A stretch of DNA of 64,000 bases from assembly GCF_016658545.1 (NCBI RefSeq), contig NZ_JACVZC010000008.1, forward strand, positions 43,486 to 107,485, in the 5' to 3' direction. Position 1 is the stretch's first letter; each line of letters begins with the position of its first letter. This document shows, in pieces, positions 1-7,813 of the stretch. The DNA comes from Pseudomonas sp. S37. GTDB taxonomy: Bacteria; Pseudomonadota; Gammaproteobacteria; Pseudomonadales; Pseudomonadaceae. A program made the translations under genes and the position numbers. The notes under the pieces are model-generated. The model was given only the letters and a program-made list of their open reading frames with translations. It was not told the DNA's origin and ran no database searches.

Positions 1-541
1 GTGCATTGGACCTTTCACCGCTCAATGAAGCCGGCTGTCGGTAGGCCTGGCGCATTTCGCCAGGTGCAAGGTTGGCGGCCAGCAAAGATATCCGCTGCTG
101 CAAGGCTTCCCGCACGATCGGCCCGTACAGCTGCCAGTCCCAGCCCTCCTGCCAGGCCAATGCCTTGGGCAAGTCTGCCGGCAAAAGCTGCCCCGCAACC
201 TTGTCCACGAGTGGCTGCTGTTCGGGTTGCAACATCTCCAGCAACAGGCTGCCCTGGGTACGCTGACCTTGCAGGGCGCGCAGCAGCCACAGTTGCAGTG
301 CGTGATGGTCGGGGTTGTCGTGTTTTTCGCCTACCAGCACTCGAGGGGCGACAGCCAGTCGCTGCACGAGCTGTTCGGGGCTGATTACCTGCCCGCTGGC
401 GAGGTCGACGATGTGCCCCAGTTCGGCATGCGTGCGCCCTTCAGTGCTTTGCCAGGCAGGCAACGGCGGCAGGCTGGCCTGGCAGCCACCGAGAGCCAGC
501 AGCAGACACAGTGAAAAACCGGACAGCAGCGGGTGTCGCAT
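1..541 (-). CDS. ChaN-family haem-binding-type lipoprotein (3' end outside window)
   Basis: This reading frame runs off the left edge, so only the first 180 codons are present. It opens with a lipoprotein signal ending in LALGGC, putting the lipidated cysteine at residue 20. It continues with a ChaN-like core including VLVGEKHDNPDHH, LLLEMLQPEQQ and WDWQLYGPIV. ChaN proteins (DUF399, Tiki-like fold) are outer-membrane-anchored haem-binding lipoproteins. The start is an ATG at 541 preceded by a GGAG ribosome site. Its position just downstream of the haem transporter genes, on the same strand, fits a role in haem handling. That role is inferred from family and context. A REP pair separates it from hmuV. 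Confidence 0.82.
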   Translation of the reverse strand, partial: MRHPLLSGFSLCLLLALGGCQASLPPLPAWQSTEGRTHAELGHIVDLASGQVISPEQLVQRLAVAPRVLVGEKHDNPDHHALQLWLLRALQGQRTQGSLLLEMLQPEQQPLVDKVAGQLLPADLPKALAWQEGWDWQLYGPIVREALQQRISLLAANLAPGEMRQAYRQPASLSGERSNA

Positions 542-588
542 TGGCGTTACTCCATGTCATCCACAATTTATCCGGCCTGCACCGCTTC

Positions 589-675
589 CTGTGGGAGCGG
601 GCGCGCCCGCGAAACAGACAACGCAATGGATGGCACCGGCTTTGCCGGTGTTCGCGGGCAAGCCCGCTCCCACAG
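589..675. repeat. REP pair (inverted), type A
   Basis: Two inverted copies of the P. putida-type REP, with the core CTGTGGGAGCGGG...CCCGCGAA, face each other around a GGCTTTGCC-type spacer. They lie in the gap between hmuV and the ChaN gene. Such pairs fold into long hairpins and can bind gyrase or stabilise mRNA ends in other systems. Confidence 0.85.
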
Positions 676-737
676 AGATCGCGTCAGCTTTCCGATTTTA
701 AGCAAGGCAATTCCCACAAAAACGCGCAGTATGCCCC

Positions 738-1505
738 TCAGCGGGTGATGATCAGCGGGTGCCCCCGTTCAGGGTGCGGCTGCACCAGCACATCGATCCC
801 GTACACCGCCTTCAACGCCGCCGGCGTCAACACTGCTTCAGGCGCGGCAAACGCATGGCAGCGCCCCTGCTCCAGCAACAGGATACGGTCACAGTAGCGC
901 GCCGCCAGGTTCAGATCATGCAGGATCACCAGCACCGCAGCGCCACGGTCGGCAAAGCGGCGCACAGCCTCCAGGGTAGTGTGCTGGTGCAGCGGGTCGA
1001 GCATTGAGGTCGGCTCATCGAGCAGCAAGGTGGTGCCCTCCTCCCCCGGCCACAATTGCGCCAGTACCCGGGCCAGGTGCACCCGCTGCCGCTCGCCGCC
1101 GGACAACGCCAGGTAACTGCGCTCCACCAGGTGCCAGGCATCCGCCGCCTGCAACGCTGCCTCGATAATTTCGGCATCGCGCCGCTGGCCGGTGCCATGG
1201 GGCATACGCCCCATACCCACCACTTCCTCGACCCTGAACGAAAAGCCCAGGCTGGACACCTGCGGCAGCACTGCCAGGCGCCTGGCCCGCTCCTGCCCGG
1301 CCCAATCCACCAATGGCCGGCCCTGCAGCGTCACCTGGCCACGGTCCGCCGCCAGTTCGCCGCACAGCACCCCCAGCAGGCTGCTTTTGCCCGCACCGTT
1401 GGGGCCGAGCACACCCACCACCTGCCCGGGGTGCAACTGCAGGTGAATGTCATGCAGCACTTCATTGTTGCCCCGCCGCAGGTGCAGGCCCTCGACTTGC
1501 AACAT
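738..1505 (-). CDS. hmuV: Haem ABC transporter ATP-binding protein
   Basis: 255 aa ATPase subunit of a haem importer. It has Walker [10 protein letters not shown] at residues 34-42, the ABC signature LSGGERQR near 135, Walker [12 protein letters not shown] near 160 and a switch histidine in [14 protein letters not shown]. It would couple cytoplasmic ATP hydrolysis to uptake through HmuU. Its ATG shares one base with the hmuU stop (TGATG), so the two are probably translationally coupled. Gene order (binding protein, permease, ATPase) and length match hmuTUV/bhuTUV loci. A cobalamin or siderophore substrate cannot be fully excluded from sequence, but the ChaN neighbour and Fur-box-like site favour haem. 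Confidence 0.9.
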   Translation of the reverse strand: MLQVEGLHLRRGNNEVLHDIHLQLHPGQVVGVLGPNGAGKSSLLGVLCGELAADRGQVTLQGRPLVDWAGQERARRLAVLPQVSSLGFSFRVEEVVGMGRMPHGTGQRRDAEIIEAALQAADAWHLVERSYLALSGGERQRVHLARVLAQLWPGEEGTTLLLDEPTSMLDPLHQHTTLEAVRRFADRGAAVLVILHDLNLAARYCDRILLLEQGRCHAFAAPEAVLTPAALKAVYGIDVLVQPHPERGHPLIITR

Positions 1506-2542
1506 CAGCTGCGCCCTCGCATCAGCAGGAACAGAAAGAACGGCGCACCAATGAAGGCCGTTACGATACCGATCGGCAGTTCGGCGGGCGCCAACAGCAG
1601 CCGTGCTGCCAGGTCAGCGAACAGCATCAGTACGCCACCGGCCAGCAGCGAGGCCGGCAGCACCACGCGGTGATCAGGCCCGGCCAGCAAGCGCACCAGG
1701 TGCGGTACCACCAGGCCAATGAAGCCGATCAGCCCGGCAGCTGCCACCGCAGCGCCAACACCCAGCGCCGTGCAAAACACCAGTTCGCGCTTCAGCCGCT
1801 CGACATCGACGCCCAGGTGGCGCGCCTCGGACTCACCCAGCAGCAAAGCATTCAGCGCCTTGGCCCGACGCGGCAGCCACACTGCCACCCCCGCAGCCAC
1901 CAGCAACAACGGCCATAGCCGCTCGTAGCTGGCGCCATTGAGGCTACCTAGGTTCCAGAAAGTGAGCGTGCGCAGGGTGGCGTCATCGGCCAGGTAGGAG
2001 AACAGCCCTACAGCCGCACCACCCAGCGCGGTCATTGCCACACCAGCCAGCAGCATCGTGGCGACATTGGTCTGCCCATCGCGACGCCCAAGGCGGTAGA
2101 CCAGCGCGGTGACGCCAAGCCCGCCAACAAACGCGCAGAACGACAGCAAGTAAGGTGCGAAAACTTCCGGCAGGCCGCCGAACCAGGCACCGCCGACGAT
2201 CGCGACCGCGGCCCCCATCGCTGCCCCCGCGGCCACCCCGACCAACCCCGGGTCGGCCAGCGGGTTGCGGAACAACCCCTGCATGGCCACCCCGGACAGC
2301 GCCAGCACCGCGCCCACTGCCAGCCCCAACAGGGTGCGCGGCAGGCGGATCTGGCCAAGGATCATCTCGGCCTGTTGCAGCCCGTCGGCAGCGACCGGCA
2401 AGCCCAACAGGCGCAGCCCTGCGCGCAAGGTATCGAACAGCGGCAGGCTGACCGGCCCCAGCGCCAGCGACAGCCACACCGCCAACAGGCACAGCAGGCT
2501 CAGGCAAATGAACAACGTACGTGGCTGGACCCGCTGTTTCAT
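1505..2542 (-). CDS. hmuU: Haem ABC transporter permease (FecCD family)
   Basis: 345 aa inner-membrane permease. The first membrane span starts near residue 10 ([17 protein letters not shown]). The FecCD signatures follow: [36 protein letters not shown] and the C-terminal [23 protein letters not shown], which contacts the ATPase. About nine or ten hydrophobic segments are visible, as is usual for the family. The start ATG overlaps the hmuT stop by four bases (ATGA) and the stop overlaps the hmuV start. The three genes therefore form a tight operon. HmuU forms the channel for haem passed from periplasmic HmuT. Confidence 0.9.
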   Translation of the reverse strand: MKQRVQPRTLFICLSLLCLLAVWLSLALGPVSLPLFDTLRAGLRLLGLPVAADGLQQAEMILGQIRLPRTLLGLAVGAVLALSGVAMQGLFRNPLADPGLVGVAAGAAMGAAVAIVGGAWFGGLPEVFAPYLLSFCAFVGGLGVTALVYRLGRRDGQTNVATMLLAGVAMTALGGAAVGLFSYLADDATLRTLTFWNLGSLNGASYERLWPLLLVAAGVAVWLPRRAKALNALLLGESEARHLGVDVERLKRELVFCTALGVGAAVAAAGLIGFIGLVVPHLVRLLAGPDHRVVLPASLLAGGVLMLFADLAARLLLAPAELPIGIVTAFIGAPFFLFLLMRGRS

Positions 2543-3447
2543 TGTGCGAAGCTGGCCTTGGCTGCCGGGTAGAAGGTAGCTGCCAGCGATTGCAAGGTCG
2601 CCGGCAGGCGCGGCCCCAGGCCACCGACCAGCAGTGTCGGGTCAAGCGATACCAGGCGCTTCTCACGCACAGCACGTGATGCGGCCAGCGCAGGGTTTTC
2701 TTTCAACAGCGCCTGCAAGGCCTGCTCATCGGCCAGTGCCCGGTCGGAAAACACGATCACATCCGGGTCCAGAGCCGCCAATGCTTCGTTGGAGAAATTC
2801 TTGTAGCCCTGATGCTCTGCCAGGTTGCGCCCGCCTGCCTGGCCCAGCAGCCAGTCACCGGCAGTGCCCTGCCCGGCGATCAGCGGCTTGGCCCCGGCAT
2901 GCCCGACCAGCAGCAGCACCCCGGGTACCTTGTGCCCGGCCTGAGCCTGCTTGACCCCGGCTTGCAACGCTTGCAGTTGCTGGTGGTAGCCAGCCGACAA
3001 TGCCGACGCTTGCTGTTCGGCGCCGAGCAATTGCCCAAGGTGCTTGAGGTTTTCATCCACTGCCGCCAACTCGGCCTTGCTGGAGAACAATTCCACCCGT
3101 ACACCGGCCTTGCGGATTTGCGCCAGTACCGGCGGCGGGCCCATTTCTTCAGTGCCCACCAGCACATCCGGGCGCAGGCTGAGAATGCCTTCGGCCGATA
3201 ACTGCCGCTGGTACCCCACGCTGGGCAGTGATTTCAAGGAGGCCGGGTGCTGGCTGGTGGTGTCCACGCCGACCAGGCGCGCTTCACCGCCCAACGCAGC
3301 TATCCATTCGCTCAGCGCGCCACCGGCGCTGACCCAGCGTTGCGGCAACTCGGCCGCCTGGGCCTGGGGCAGCTCGGCCGCCAAGGCCTGGGTAGAGAGC
3401 ACAAGGCTTGCACACAGGGCGAGCAAAGCGGCTGGACGGCGCATCAT
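2539..3447 (-). CDS. hmuT: Haem ABC transporter periplasmic substrate-binding protein
   Basis: 302 aa with a cleavable signal peptide (MMRRPAALLALCASLVLSTQALAAE). The mature part has the class III binding-protein fold markers WVSAGGALSEWIAALGGEARLVGVDTTS, YQRQLSAEGILSLRPDVLVG and ALAALDPDVIVFSD. An upstream in-frame start at 3474 is possible. I chose 3447 because AAGGA lies just before this double ATG and because the signal peptide begins here; the second Met, at 3444, is equally possible. It delivers haem from the TonB receptor to HmuUV. A Fur-box-like sequence lies about 90 bp upstream, so iron repression is likely. Confidence 0.88.
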   Translation of the reverse strand: MMRRPAALLALCASLVLSTQALAAELPQAQAAELPQRWVSAGGALSEWIAALGGEARLVGVDTTSQHPASLKSLPSVGYQRQLSAEGILSLRPDVLVGTEEMGPPPVLAQIRKAGVRVELFSSKAELAAVDENLKHLGQLLGAEQQASALSAGYHQQLQALQAGVKQAQAGHKVPGVLLLVGHAGAKPLIAGQGTAGDWLLGQAGGRNLAEHQGYKNFSNEALAALDPDVIVFSDRALADEQALQALLKENPALAASRAVREKRLVSLDPTLLVGGLGPRLPATLQSLAATFYPAAKASFAQ

Positions 3448-3535
3448 CGGGTTCCTTCTGAAGGCAGGTCGCACGCCTTGTGGCGGGCGGCGGAACTGCG
3501 CACCATAGACAGCCGGGCGCAGCGAATGCGGGCAA

Positions 3536-3555
3536 TTTGATAATTATTCGCATTG
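3536..3555. promoter_or_regulatory. Putative Fur box between hmuT and the Rieske gene
   Basis: The site reads TTTGATAATTATTCGCATT and resembles the gamma-proteobacterial Fur consensus GATAATGATAATCATTATC in its GATAAT half and in the spaced AT/ATT steps. It lies about 90 bp before hmuT (minus strand) and 41 bp before the Rieske start (plus strand), so Fur could control both directions. The call rests on motif similarity only. Confidence 0.6.
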
Positions 3556-3595
3556 AAGCGTCAAGCCATCATCTGTTTCACGAGCCGTCCTTGCC

Positions 3596-3913
3596 ATGCA
3601 TTTCCTTTGTACTTCACACAGCCTGGCCGAAGGCCAAAGCCGCGCCTTCAGCGTAGACGGCCTCGAACTGTTCGGCGTACGCCGCCAGGGGCAGGTGTAC
3701 CTGTACCGCAACCGCTGCCCGCACAAGGGTATCCCGCTGAACTGGGCAGAAGACGCGTTTCTCGATGACAGCGCCAGCCTCATCCACTGCGCCCATCACG
3801 GCGCACTGTTCCTGATTGAAAGCGGCGAATGCGTGGCCGGCCCCTGTGAAGGTGAACAGCTGCAGGCCTTGGGCTGCCGCGAGGACAGCCAGGGCATCTG
3901 GTTCAAGGATTGA
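3596..3913 (+). CDS. Small Rieske [2Fe-2S] protein
   Basis: 105 aa, essentially a stand-alone Rieske domain. The cluster ligands are visible as C41-P-H43 (CPHKGIPL) and C65-A-H-H68 (CAHHGALF), the CxH...CxxH arrangement of Rieske ferredoxins. It has no signal peptide or membrane helix, so it should be a soluble cytoplasmic electron carrier or the ferredoxin of an oxygenase system. No oxygenase or reductase gene is adjacent, so its partner is unknown. The ATG at 3596 opens the conserved part. It converges on sfsA: its last codons overlap the end of sfsA by 11 bp on the opposite strand. Confidence 0.85.
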   Translation: MHFLCTSHSLAEGQSRAFSVDGLELFGVRRQGQVYLYRNRCPHKGIPLNWAEDAFLDDSASLIHCAHHGALFLIESGECVAGPCEGEQLQALGCREDSQGIWFKD

Positions 3914-4616
3914 GCAGCACCGGTAGGCGGCGGTCGATGACAATGCCTTCGGGGTCCAGCCGCACGCCATAGGCCAGCACCTCCACCCCGTCCGCCACCG
4001 CGGCTCGCAAGGCCTGGGCATAAGCCGCATCAATTTCCTCGGCCGGGCGCACGGCATCGACACCGGTCAGGTTCACGCAATACAGCTGCACCGCCCGCAC
4101 GCCCTGCTTGGCCAGCTTGCCCAGCTCGCGCAGGTGCTTGGCGCCACGCTGGGTCACCGCATCAGGGAACGCCGCGACACGGCTGTCGGGGTAGCCCAAG
4201 GTCACGCTCTTGACCTCGACGTAGGCCGGCGCGCCCTCGAACTCCAGGCGAAAGTCGATACGGCTGCCTTCCTCGCCATAGGCCACTTCACGCTTCAGTG
4301 CGGTAAACCCGGCCAGCTCGGTGATGGTGCCGGCGCGCAGGGCCTCTTCGACCAGCGCATTGGCGCGCCCGGTATTCACGCAGGCCAGCCGCCCCTGCGG
4401 GGTTTCGCTGATTTCCCAAGTGCCCGGCAGCTTGCGCTTGGGGTCGTTGGAGCGGCTGAACCACACCTGCCCGCCTTCAAGCATGCAGTTGAGCATGGAG
4501 CCGGTGTTCGGGCAGTGGATGGTCAGCTGCTCGCCGCTGGCCAGTTCGATGTCGGCCAGAAAGCGCTTGTAGCGGCGTAGCAGGCGGCCTTGTTCAAGTG
4601 CAGGAGAAAAGCGCAT
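3903..4616 (-). CDS. sfsA: SfsA family DNA/RNA nuclease-like protein
   Basis: 237 aa, the usual SfsA length. It begins [23 protein letters not shown], with family blocks [33 protein letters not shown], the nuclease-like RIDFRLEF...YVEVKSVTL, and [16 protein letters not shown]. The latter contain the acidic and lysine residues of a PD-(D/E)xK-like fold. SfsA was named in E. coli for sugar fermentation stimulation, and its biochemical role is still poorly defined. The ATG shares a base with the stop of the upstream aminotransferase gene (TGATG), indicating co-translation. The 3' end overlaps the convergent Rieske gene. Confidence 0.92.
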   Translation of the reverse strand: MRFSPALEQGRLLRRYKRFLADIELASGEQLTIHCPNTGSMLNCMLEGGQVWFSRSNDPKRKLPGTWEISETPQGRLACVNTGRANALVEEALRAGTITELAGFTALKREVAYGEEGSRIDFRLEFEGAPAYVEVKSVTLGYPDSRVAAFPDAVTQRGAKHLRELGKLAKQGVRAVQLYCVNLTGVDAVRPAEEIDAAYAQALRAAVADGVEVLAYGVRLDPEGIVIDRRLPVLLNP

Positions 4617-5788
4617 CAGCCTTGCCAGCTCCGCAAGCCACGGGCAATCCGCTGCACCGCCTCTTCCAGGCGCGGCAGGCTCTGGGTATAGGCAAAGCGC
4701 ACATGGTGCCCAGCCAGATGACGACCGAAATCCAGGCCCGGGGTGAAGGCCAGGTGCTCGGTCTCCAGGAAGTGCCGGCAGAAGGCAAAAGCATCACCGC
4801 CAAAGGCGCTGATATCAGCGTACAGGTAGAACGCGCCCTGCGGTTCGACGGCAATGCGGAAGCCCAGTTCGCGCAGTGCCGGTAACAAGTAGTCGCGGCG
4901 GCGGGCGAATTCGGCACGGCGTTCTTCGAAGATGGCCAGGGTTTCAGGCTGGAAACACGCCAGCGCAGCATGCTGGGCCATGCTCGGCGCGCTGATGTAC
5001 AGGTTCTGCGCCAGCTTCTCCAGGTCGGCCACTGCGCCTGGGGGCGCCACCAGCCAGCCCAGGCGCCATCCGGTCATGCCGAAATACTTGGAAAAACTAT
5101 TAAGGACGAACGCCGAATCGTCGACTTCCAGCACGCTGGGCGCATCCATGCCATAGGTCAGGCCGTGGTAGATCTCGTCGACTACCAGGTGGCCATGCCG
5201 CTGATGGGTAGCCTTGGCAAGGCCGGCGAGCTCTTCGCGGTTGAGCACGGTGCCGGTCGGGTTGGCCGGCGAAGCGACCAAAGCGCCAACGGTATCTTTG
5301 TCCCAGTAGCGGTCGACCAGATCTTCGGTCAGTTGATAATTCACCTCCGGCCCCACCGGTACCAGCTGCGCGCCGCCTTCGACCAGGCGCAGGAAGTGGC
5401 GGTTGCACGGGTAGCCCGGGTCGGCCAGCAACCAGTGCTTGCCCGGGTCGACCAGCAGGCTGCTGGCCAGCAGCAGCGCGCCGGAACCGCCTGGGGTAAT
5501 GAGAATGCGCTCAGGGTCTATGCTCAGGCCATAGCGCTGGGCATAAAAGCCGGCAATCGCCTCGCGCAGGGCCGGCAGGCCGCGTGCGGCGGTGTAGCGG
5601 GTATGCCCGGCGGCCAGCGCGGCCTGGCCAGCCGCCACGATAGGCGCGGCCGTGGTGAAATCCGGCTCGCCGATTTCCAGGTGGATCACGTCGTGTCCCG
5701 CCGCCTGCAACTCGTTGGCCCGGGCCAGCAACGCCATGACGTGGAAGGGTTCGATGGCGCGGCTGCGCGCACTGTAGGGGTGGGCCAT
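4616..5788 (-). CDS. PLP-dependent aminotransferase, class I/II
   Basis: 390 aa fold-type I aminotransferase of the AspC/AatA/MalY-like group. Visible markers are EIGEPDF (residues 39-44), the PLP phosphate loop [11 protein letters not shown] (98-108), SPANPTGT (173-180), VVDEIYHGL (202-210) and the Schiff-base lysine K234 in [16 protein letters not shown]. It would transfer amino groups between an amino acid and a 2-oxo acid in the cytoplasm, but the substrate cannot be read from sequence. It is co-translated with sfsA downstream, a pairing also known in other pseudomonads. Upstream, at 5839-5853, is a perfect palindrome that could be an operator. Confidence 0.88.
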   Translation of the reverse strand: MAHPYSARSRAIEPFHVMALLARANELQAAGHDVIHLEIGEPDFTTAAPIVAAGQAALAAGHTRYTAARGLPALREAIAGFYAQRYGLSIDPERILITPGGSGALLLASSLLVDPGKHWLLADPGYPCNRHFLRLVEGGAQLVPVGPEVNYQLTEDLVDRYWDKDTVGALVASPANPTGTVLNREELAGLAKATHQRHGHLVVDEIYHGLTYGMDAPSVLEVDDSAFVLNSFSKYFGMTGWRLGWLVAPPGAVADLEKLAQNLYISAPSMAQHAALACFQPETLAIFEERRAEFARRRDYLLPALRELGFRIAVEPQGAFYLYADISAFGGDAFAFCRHFLETEHLAFTPGLDFGRHLAGHHVRFAYTQSLPRLEEAVQRIARGLRSWQG

Positions 5789-5838
5789 GACCTTCTCTCA
5801 ATTGGGTCTAAACTGTTGATTCTACCTCTGCAAGCGAT

Positions 5839-5853
5839 CGAACGTACCGTTCG
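5839..5853. promoter_or_regulatory. Perfect 15-bp palindrome before the aminotransferase gene
   Basis: CGAACG-TAC-CGTTCG is a perfect inverted repeat with a 3-bp centre. It lies 51 bp upstream of the minus-strand aminotransferase start and 146 bp upstream of dksA. The shape resembles TetR-type operators. No regulator gene is adjacent, so this is only a candidate binding site. Confidence 0.4.
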
Positions 5854-5998
5854 GGCCGGTGTCAATAAGCAGGATCGGGCGGGCTAGCGCACCCCCGATC
5901 TATCTGGTAAGTTCGGCGGCTCGCAGTCGCAGGGCCGGCGGGTGCCGGAGATGGAGCAGCCTGCGCATTGGATCAGATGAGTGAGAGGCGGTCTATTC

Positions 5999-6442
5999 AT
6001 GTCCACCGTAGAAAAGCAAAAAGCCCAGACCATGTACGGTGTCGAGCCATACGTAGAATCCAAGGGTGAAGAGTACATGGGCGAGCCCATGAAAAAGCAC
6101 TTCACCAAGCTTCTCGGCGCCTGGAAGCAAGAGCTGATGACCAGTGTGGACCGCACTGTGGATCACATGAAGGACGAGGCAGCCAACTTCCCCGACCCGG
6201 CCGACCGTGCCAGCCAGGAAGAAGAATTCGCCCTTGAGCTGCGCAACCGCGATCGCGAGCGCAAGCTGATCAAGAAAATCGACAAGACCCTCGACAAGAT
6301 CAAGGCCGACGAGTACGGCTGGTGCGAGTCGTGCGGCATCGAGATCGGCCTGCGCCGCCTGGAAGCCCGCCCTACCGCCGACCTGTGCTTCGACTGCAAG
6401 GAAATCGCCGAGAAAAAGGAAAAAACGGTCGGCAAAGGCTGA
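5999..6442 (+). CDS. dksA: RNA polymerase-binding transcription factor DksA
   Basis: 147 aa. DksA inserts its coiled coil into the RNA polymerase secondary channel and works with ppGpp in the stringent response. The coiled-coil tip is visible as D66-P-A-D69. The zinc finger is C109/C112 (WCESCG) with C130/C133 (LCFDC), the four-cysteine canonical type. I take the start at 5999 (MSTVEKQ), which matches the usual Pseudomonas length; an upstream in-frame start at 5981 would add six non-conserved residues. It is followed by a strong terminator and then gluQRS. Confidence 0.97.
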   Translation: MSTVEKQKAQTMYGVEPYVESKGEEYMGEPMKKHFTKLLGAWKQELMTSVDRTVDHMKDEAANFPDPADRASQEEEFALELRNRDRERKLIKKIDKTLDKIKADEYGWCESCGIEIGLRRLEARPTADLCFDCKEIAEKKEKTVGKG

Positions 6443-6458
6443 TCTTTCTTCCACCTGA

Positions 6459-6488
6459 ACGGGGCGCATCATGCGCCCCGTTTCATTT
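6459..6488 (+). terminator. Intrinsic terminator between dksA and gluQRS
   Basis: Inverted repeat CGGGGCGCA-TCA-TGCGCCCCG followed by TTTCATTTAT. It ends within a few bases of the first possible gluQRS start. In Shigella and E. coli a terminator in this same place limits read-through from dksA into gluQ, so the arrangement is probably functional. Confidence 0.85.
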
Positions 6489-6505
6489 ATATGCCTAGCC
6501 AGACC

Positions 6506-7393
6506 ATGACCGACTCCAGCTACATCGGGCGTTTCGCCCCCACCCCCAGCGGCTTCCTGCATTTTGGTTCACTGGTCGCGGCCCTCGCCTCCTGGCTTGA
6601 TGCCCGCGCCGTCAACGGCCGCTGGCTGCTGCGCATGGAAGACACCGACCCGCCCCGGGAAATGCCCGGCGCCCGTGATGCCATCCTGCAAACGCTGGAG
6701 CGTTACGGCCTGGAATGGGACGGCGAAGTGGTGTTCCAGAGCCAGCGCCACGACGCCTATGCCGCCGTGGTCGACCGCCTGTTCAACATGGGCCTGGCCT
6801 ATGCCTGCACCTGCTCACGCAAGCAACTTGAAGGCTACAACGGCATTTACCCAGGCTTTTGCCGTAATGCCGGGCATCCCCGTGAAGGCGCGGCCATCCG
6901 CTTGCGGGTGCCGGAACTGATCTACCGCTTTACCGACCGGGTGCAAGGTGATTACCAGCAACACCTGGGCCGCGAGGTGGGCGATTTCGTCATCCAGCGC
7001 CGCGACGGGCTGTACGCGTATCAGCTGGCGGTGGTGCTGGACGATGCCTGGCAGGGTGTTACCGACATCGTGCGCGGCGCCGACCTGCTCGACAACACCC
7101 CGCGCCAGCTGTACCTGCAAGAGCTGCTGGGCTTTTCGCAGCCGCGTTACCTGCATATCCCGCTGATCGTGCAGCCGGACGGGCACAAGCTGGGCAAGTC
7201 GTACCGCTCGCCGCCGCTGCAGGCCGAGCATGCCACACCGCTGTTGTTGCGGGCGCTGCGGGCGCTGGGGCAGGCGGCTGACCCTGAGTTGCTGCTGGCG
7301 ACGCCGGCTGAAGTGCTGGCAGTTGCCCGCCAGCAGTGGCGGCCGGAGGCGATTGCGCAGAGGACGACGGTGCCAGAGGCTGATTTGCGCTGA
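6506..7393 (+). CDS. gluQ: Glutamyl-Q tRNA(Asp) synthetase
   Basis: 295 aa from the ATG at 6506. A truncated glutamyl-tRNA-synthetase-like enzyme lacking the anticodon-binding domain; it charges the queuosine of tRNA-Asp with glutamate. Class I markers are HFG at 19-21 (the HIGH variant) and KLGKS at 228-232 (the KMSKS variant). The zinc site is C101, C103, Y115, C119. An in-frame ATG at 6491 would add five residues but would begin almost on the terminator tail, so 6506 is preferred, although neither start has a strong Shine-Dalgarno. The neighbour dksA is the classical partner of this gene. Confidence 0.93.
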   Translation: MTDSSYIGRFAPTPSGFLHFGSLVAALASWLDARAVNGRWLLRMEDTDPPREMPGARDAILQTLERYGLEWDGEVVFQSQRHDAYAAVVDRLFNMGLAYACTCSRKQLEGYNGIYPGFCRNAGHPREGAAIRLRVPELIYRFTDRVQGDYQQHLGREVGDFVIQRRDGLYAYQLAVVLDDAWQGVTDIVRGADLLDNTPRQLYLQELLGFSQPRYLHIPLIVQPDGHKLGKSYRSPPLQAEHATPLLLRALRALGQAADPELLLATPAEVLAVARQQWRPEAIAQRTTVPEADLR

Positions 7394-7403
7394 GATCTTG
7401 CTG

Positions 7404-7495
7404 GCCCTATCGCCGGCAAGCCAGCTCCCACAGGGACAGCGCAGCGCTCAGGTCCTGTGGCAATCCTGTGGGAGCTGGCTTGCCAGCGATAGGGC
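7404..7495. repeat. REP-like inverted pair (TCGCTGGCAAGCCAGC variant)
   Basis: Two inverted copies of GCCCTATCGC(C/T)GGCAAGCCAGCTCCCACAGG-like sequence flank a 28-bp centre. The core differs from the CGGGTAAACCCG type used elsewhere in the window but keeps the CCCACAGG end. It lies between gluQ and cbrX. Confidence 0.8.
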
Positions 7496-7636
7496 AGAAC
7501 AGGCAACCCATCCCTAAAATCAAAAGCCCAACAAATTCAAACCCTTGGCTAACCCCATCGATTCCCGCTAGCATCCCCCCCGCCATTTGCGCCAATAATA
7601 AGTCCAAGCCCGCAGCGCCCAACCATCGAGGCCAGC

Positions 7637-7813
7637 ATGTACATCTATCGTTTGGTCCTGCTTCTGGTCGTGGGGATCTATCTGTTCTCCCCGGCCATCA
7701 TGGACTGGTGGATCGAGCCGACCGGAGCCTGGTACCGCCCCTACCTGCTCTGGCTGATCCTGATCGTCGTCACCTTCATCCTGCAGAGCCAACGAGATGC
7801 CGATGAGCTTTAG
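7637..7813 (+). CDS. cbrX: CbrX-like small membrane protein, overlapping cbrA
   Basis: 58 aa (177 bp). It begins MYIYRLVLLLVVGIYLFSP, has a short polar loop (MDWWIEPTGAWYRP) and a second hydrophobic segment (YLLWLILIVVTFIL), ending SQRDADEL. That predicts two membrane helices. Its stop at 7811-7813 lies inside cbrA, overlapping the cbrA start by 17 bp, which indicates translational coupling. A small gene called cbrX, coupled to cbrA, has been described in Pseudomonas; position, size and hydrophobicity fit. Its molecular function is not established here: it may only couple translation, or may assist membrane insertion of CbrA. Confidence 0.85.
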   Translation: MYIYRLVLLLVVGIYLFSPAIMDWWIEPTGAWYRPYLLWLILIVVTFILQSQRDADEL

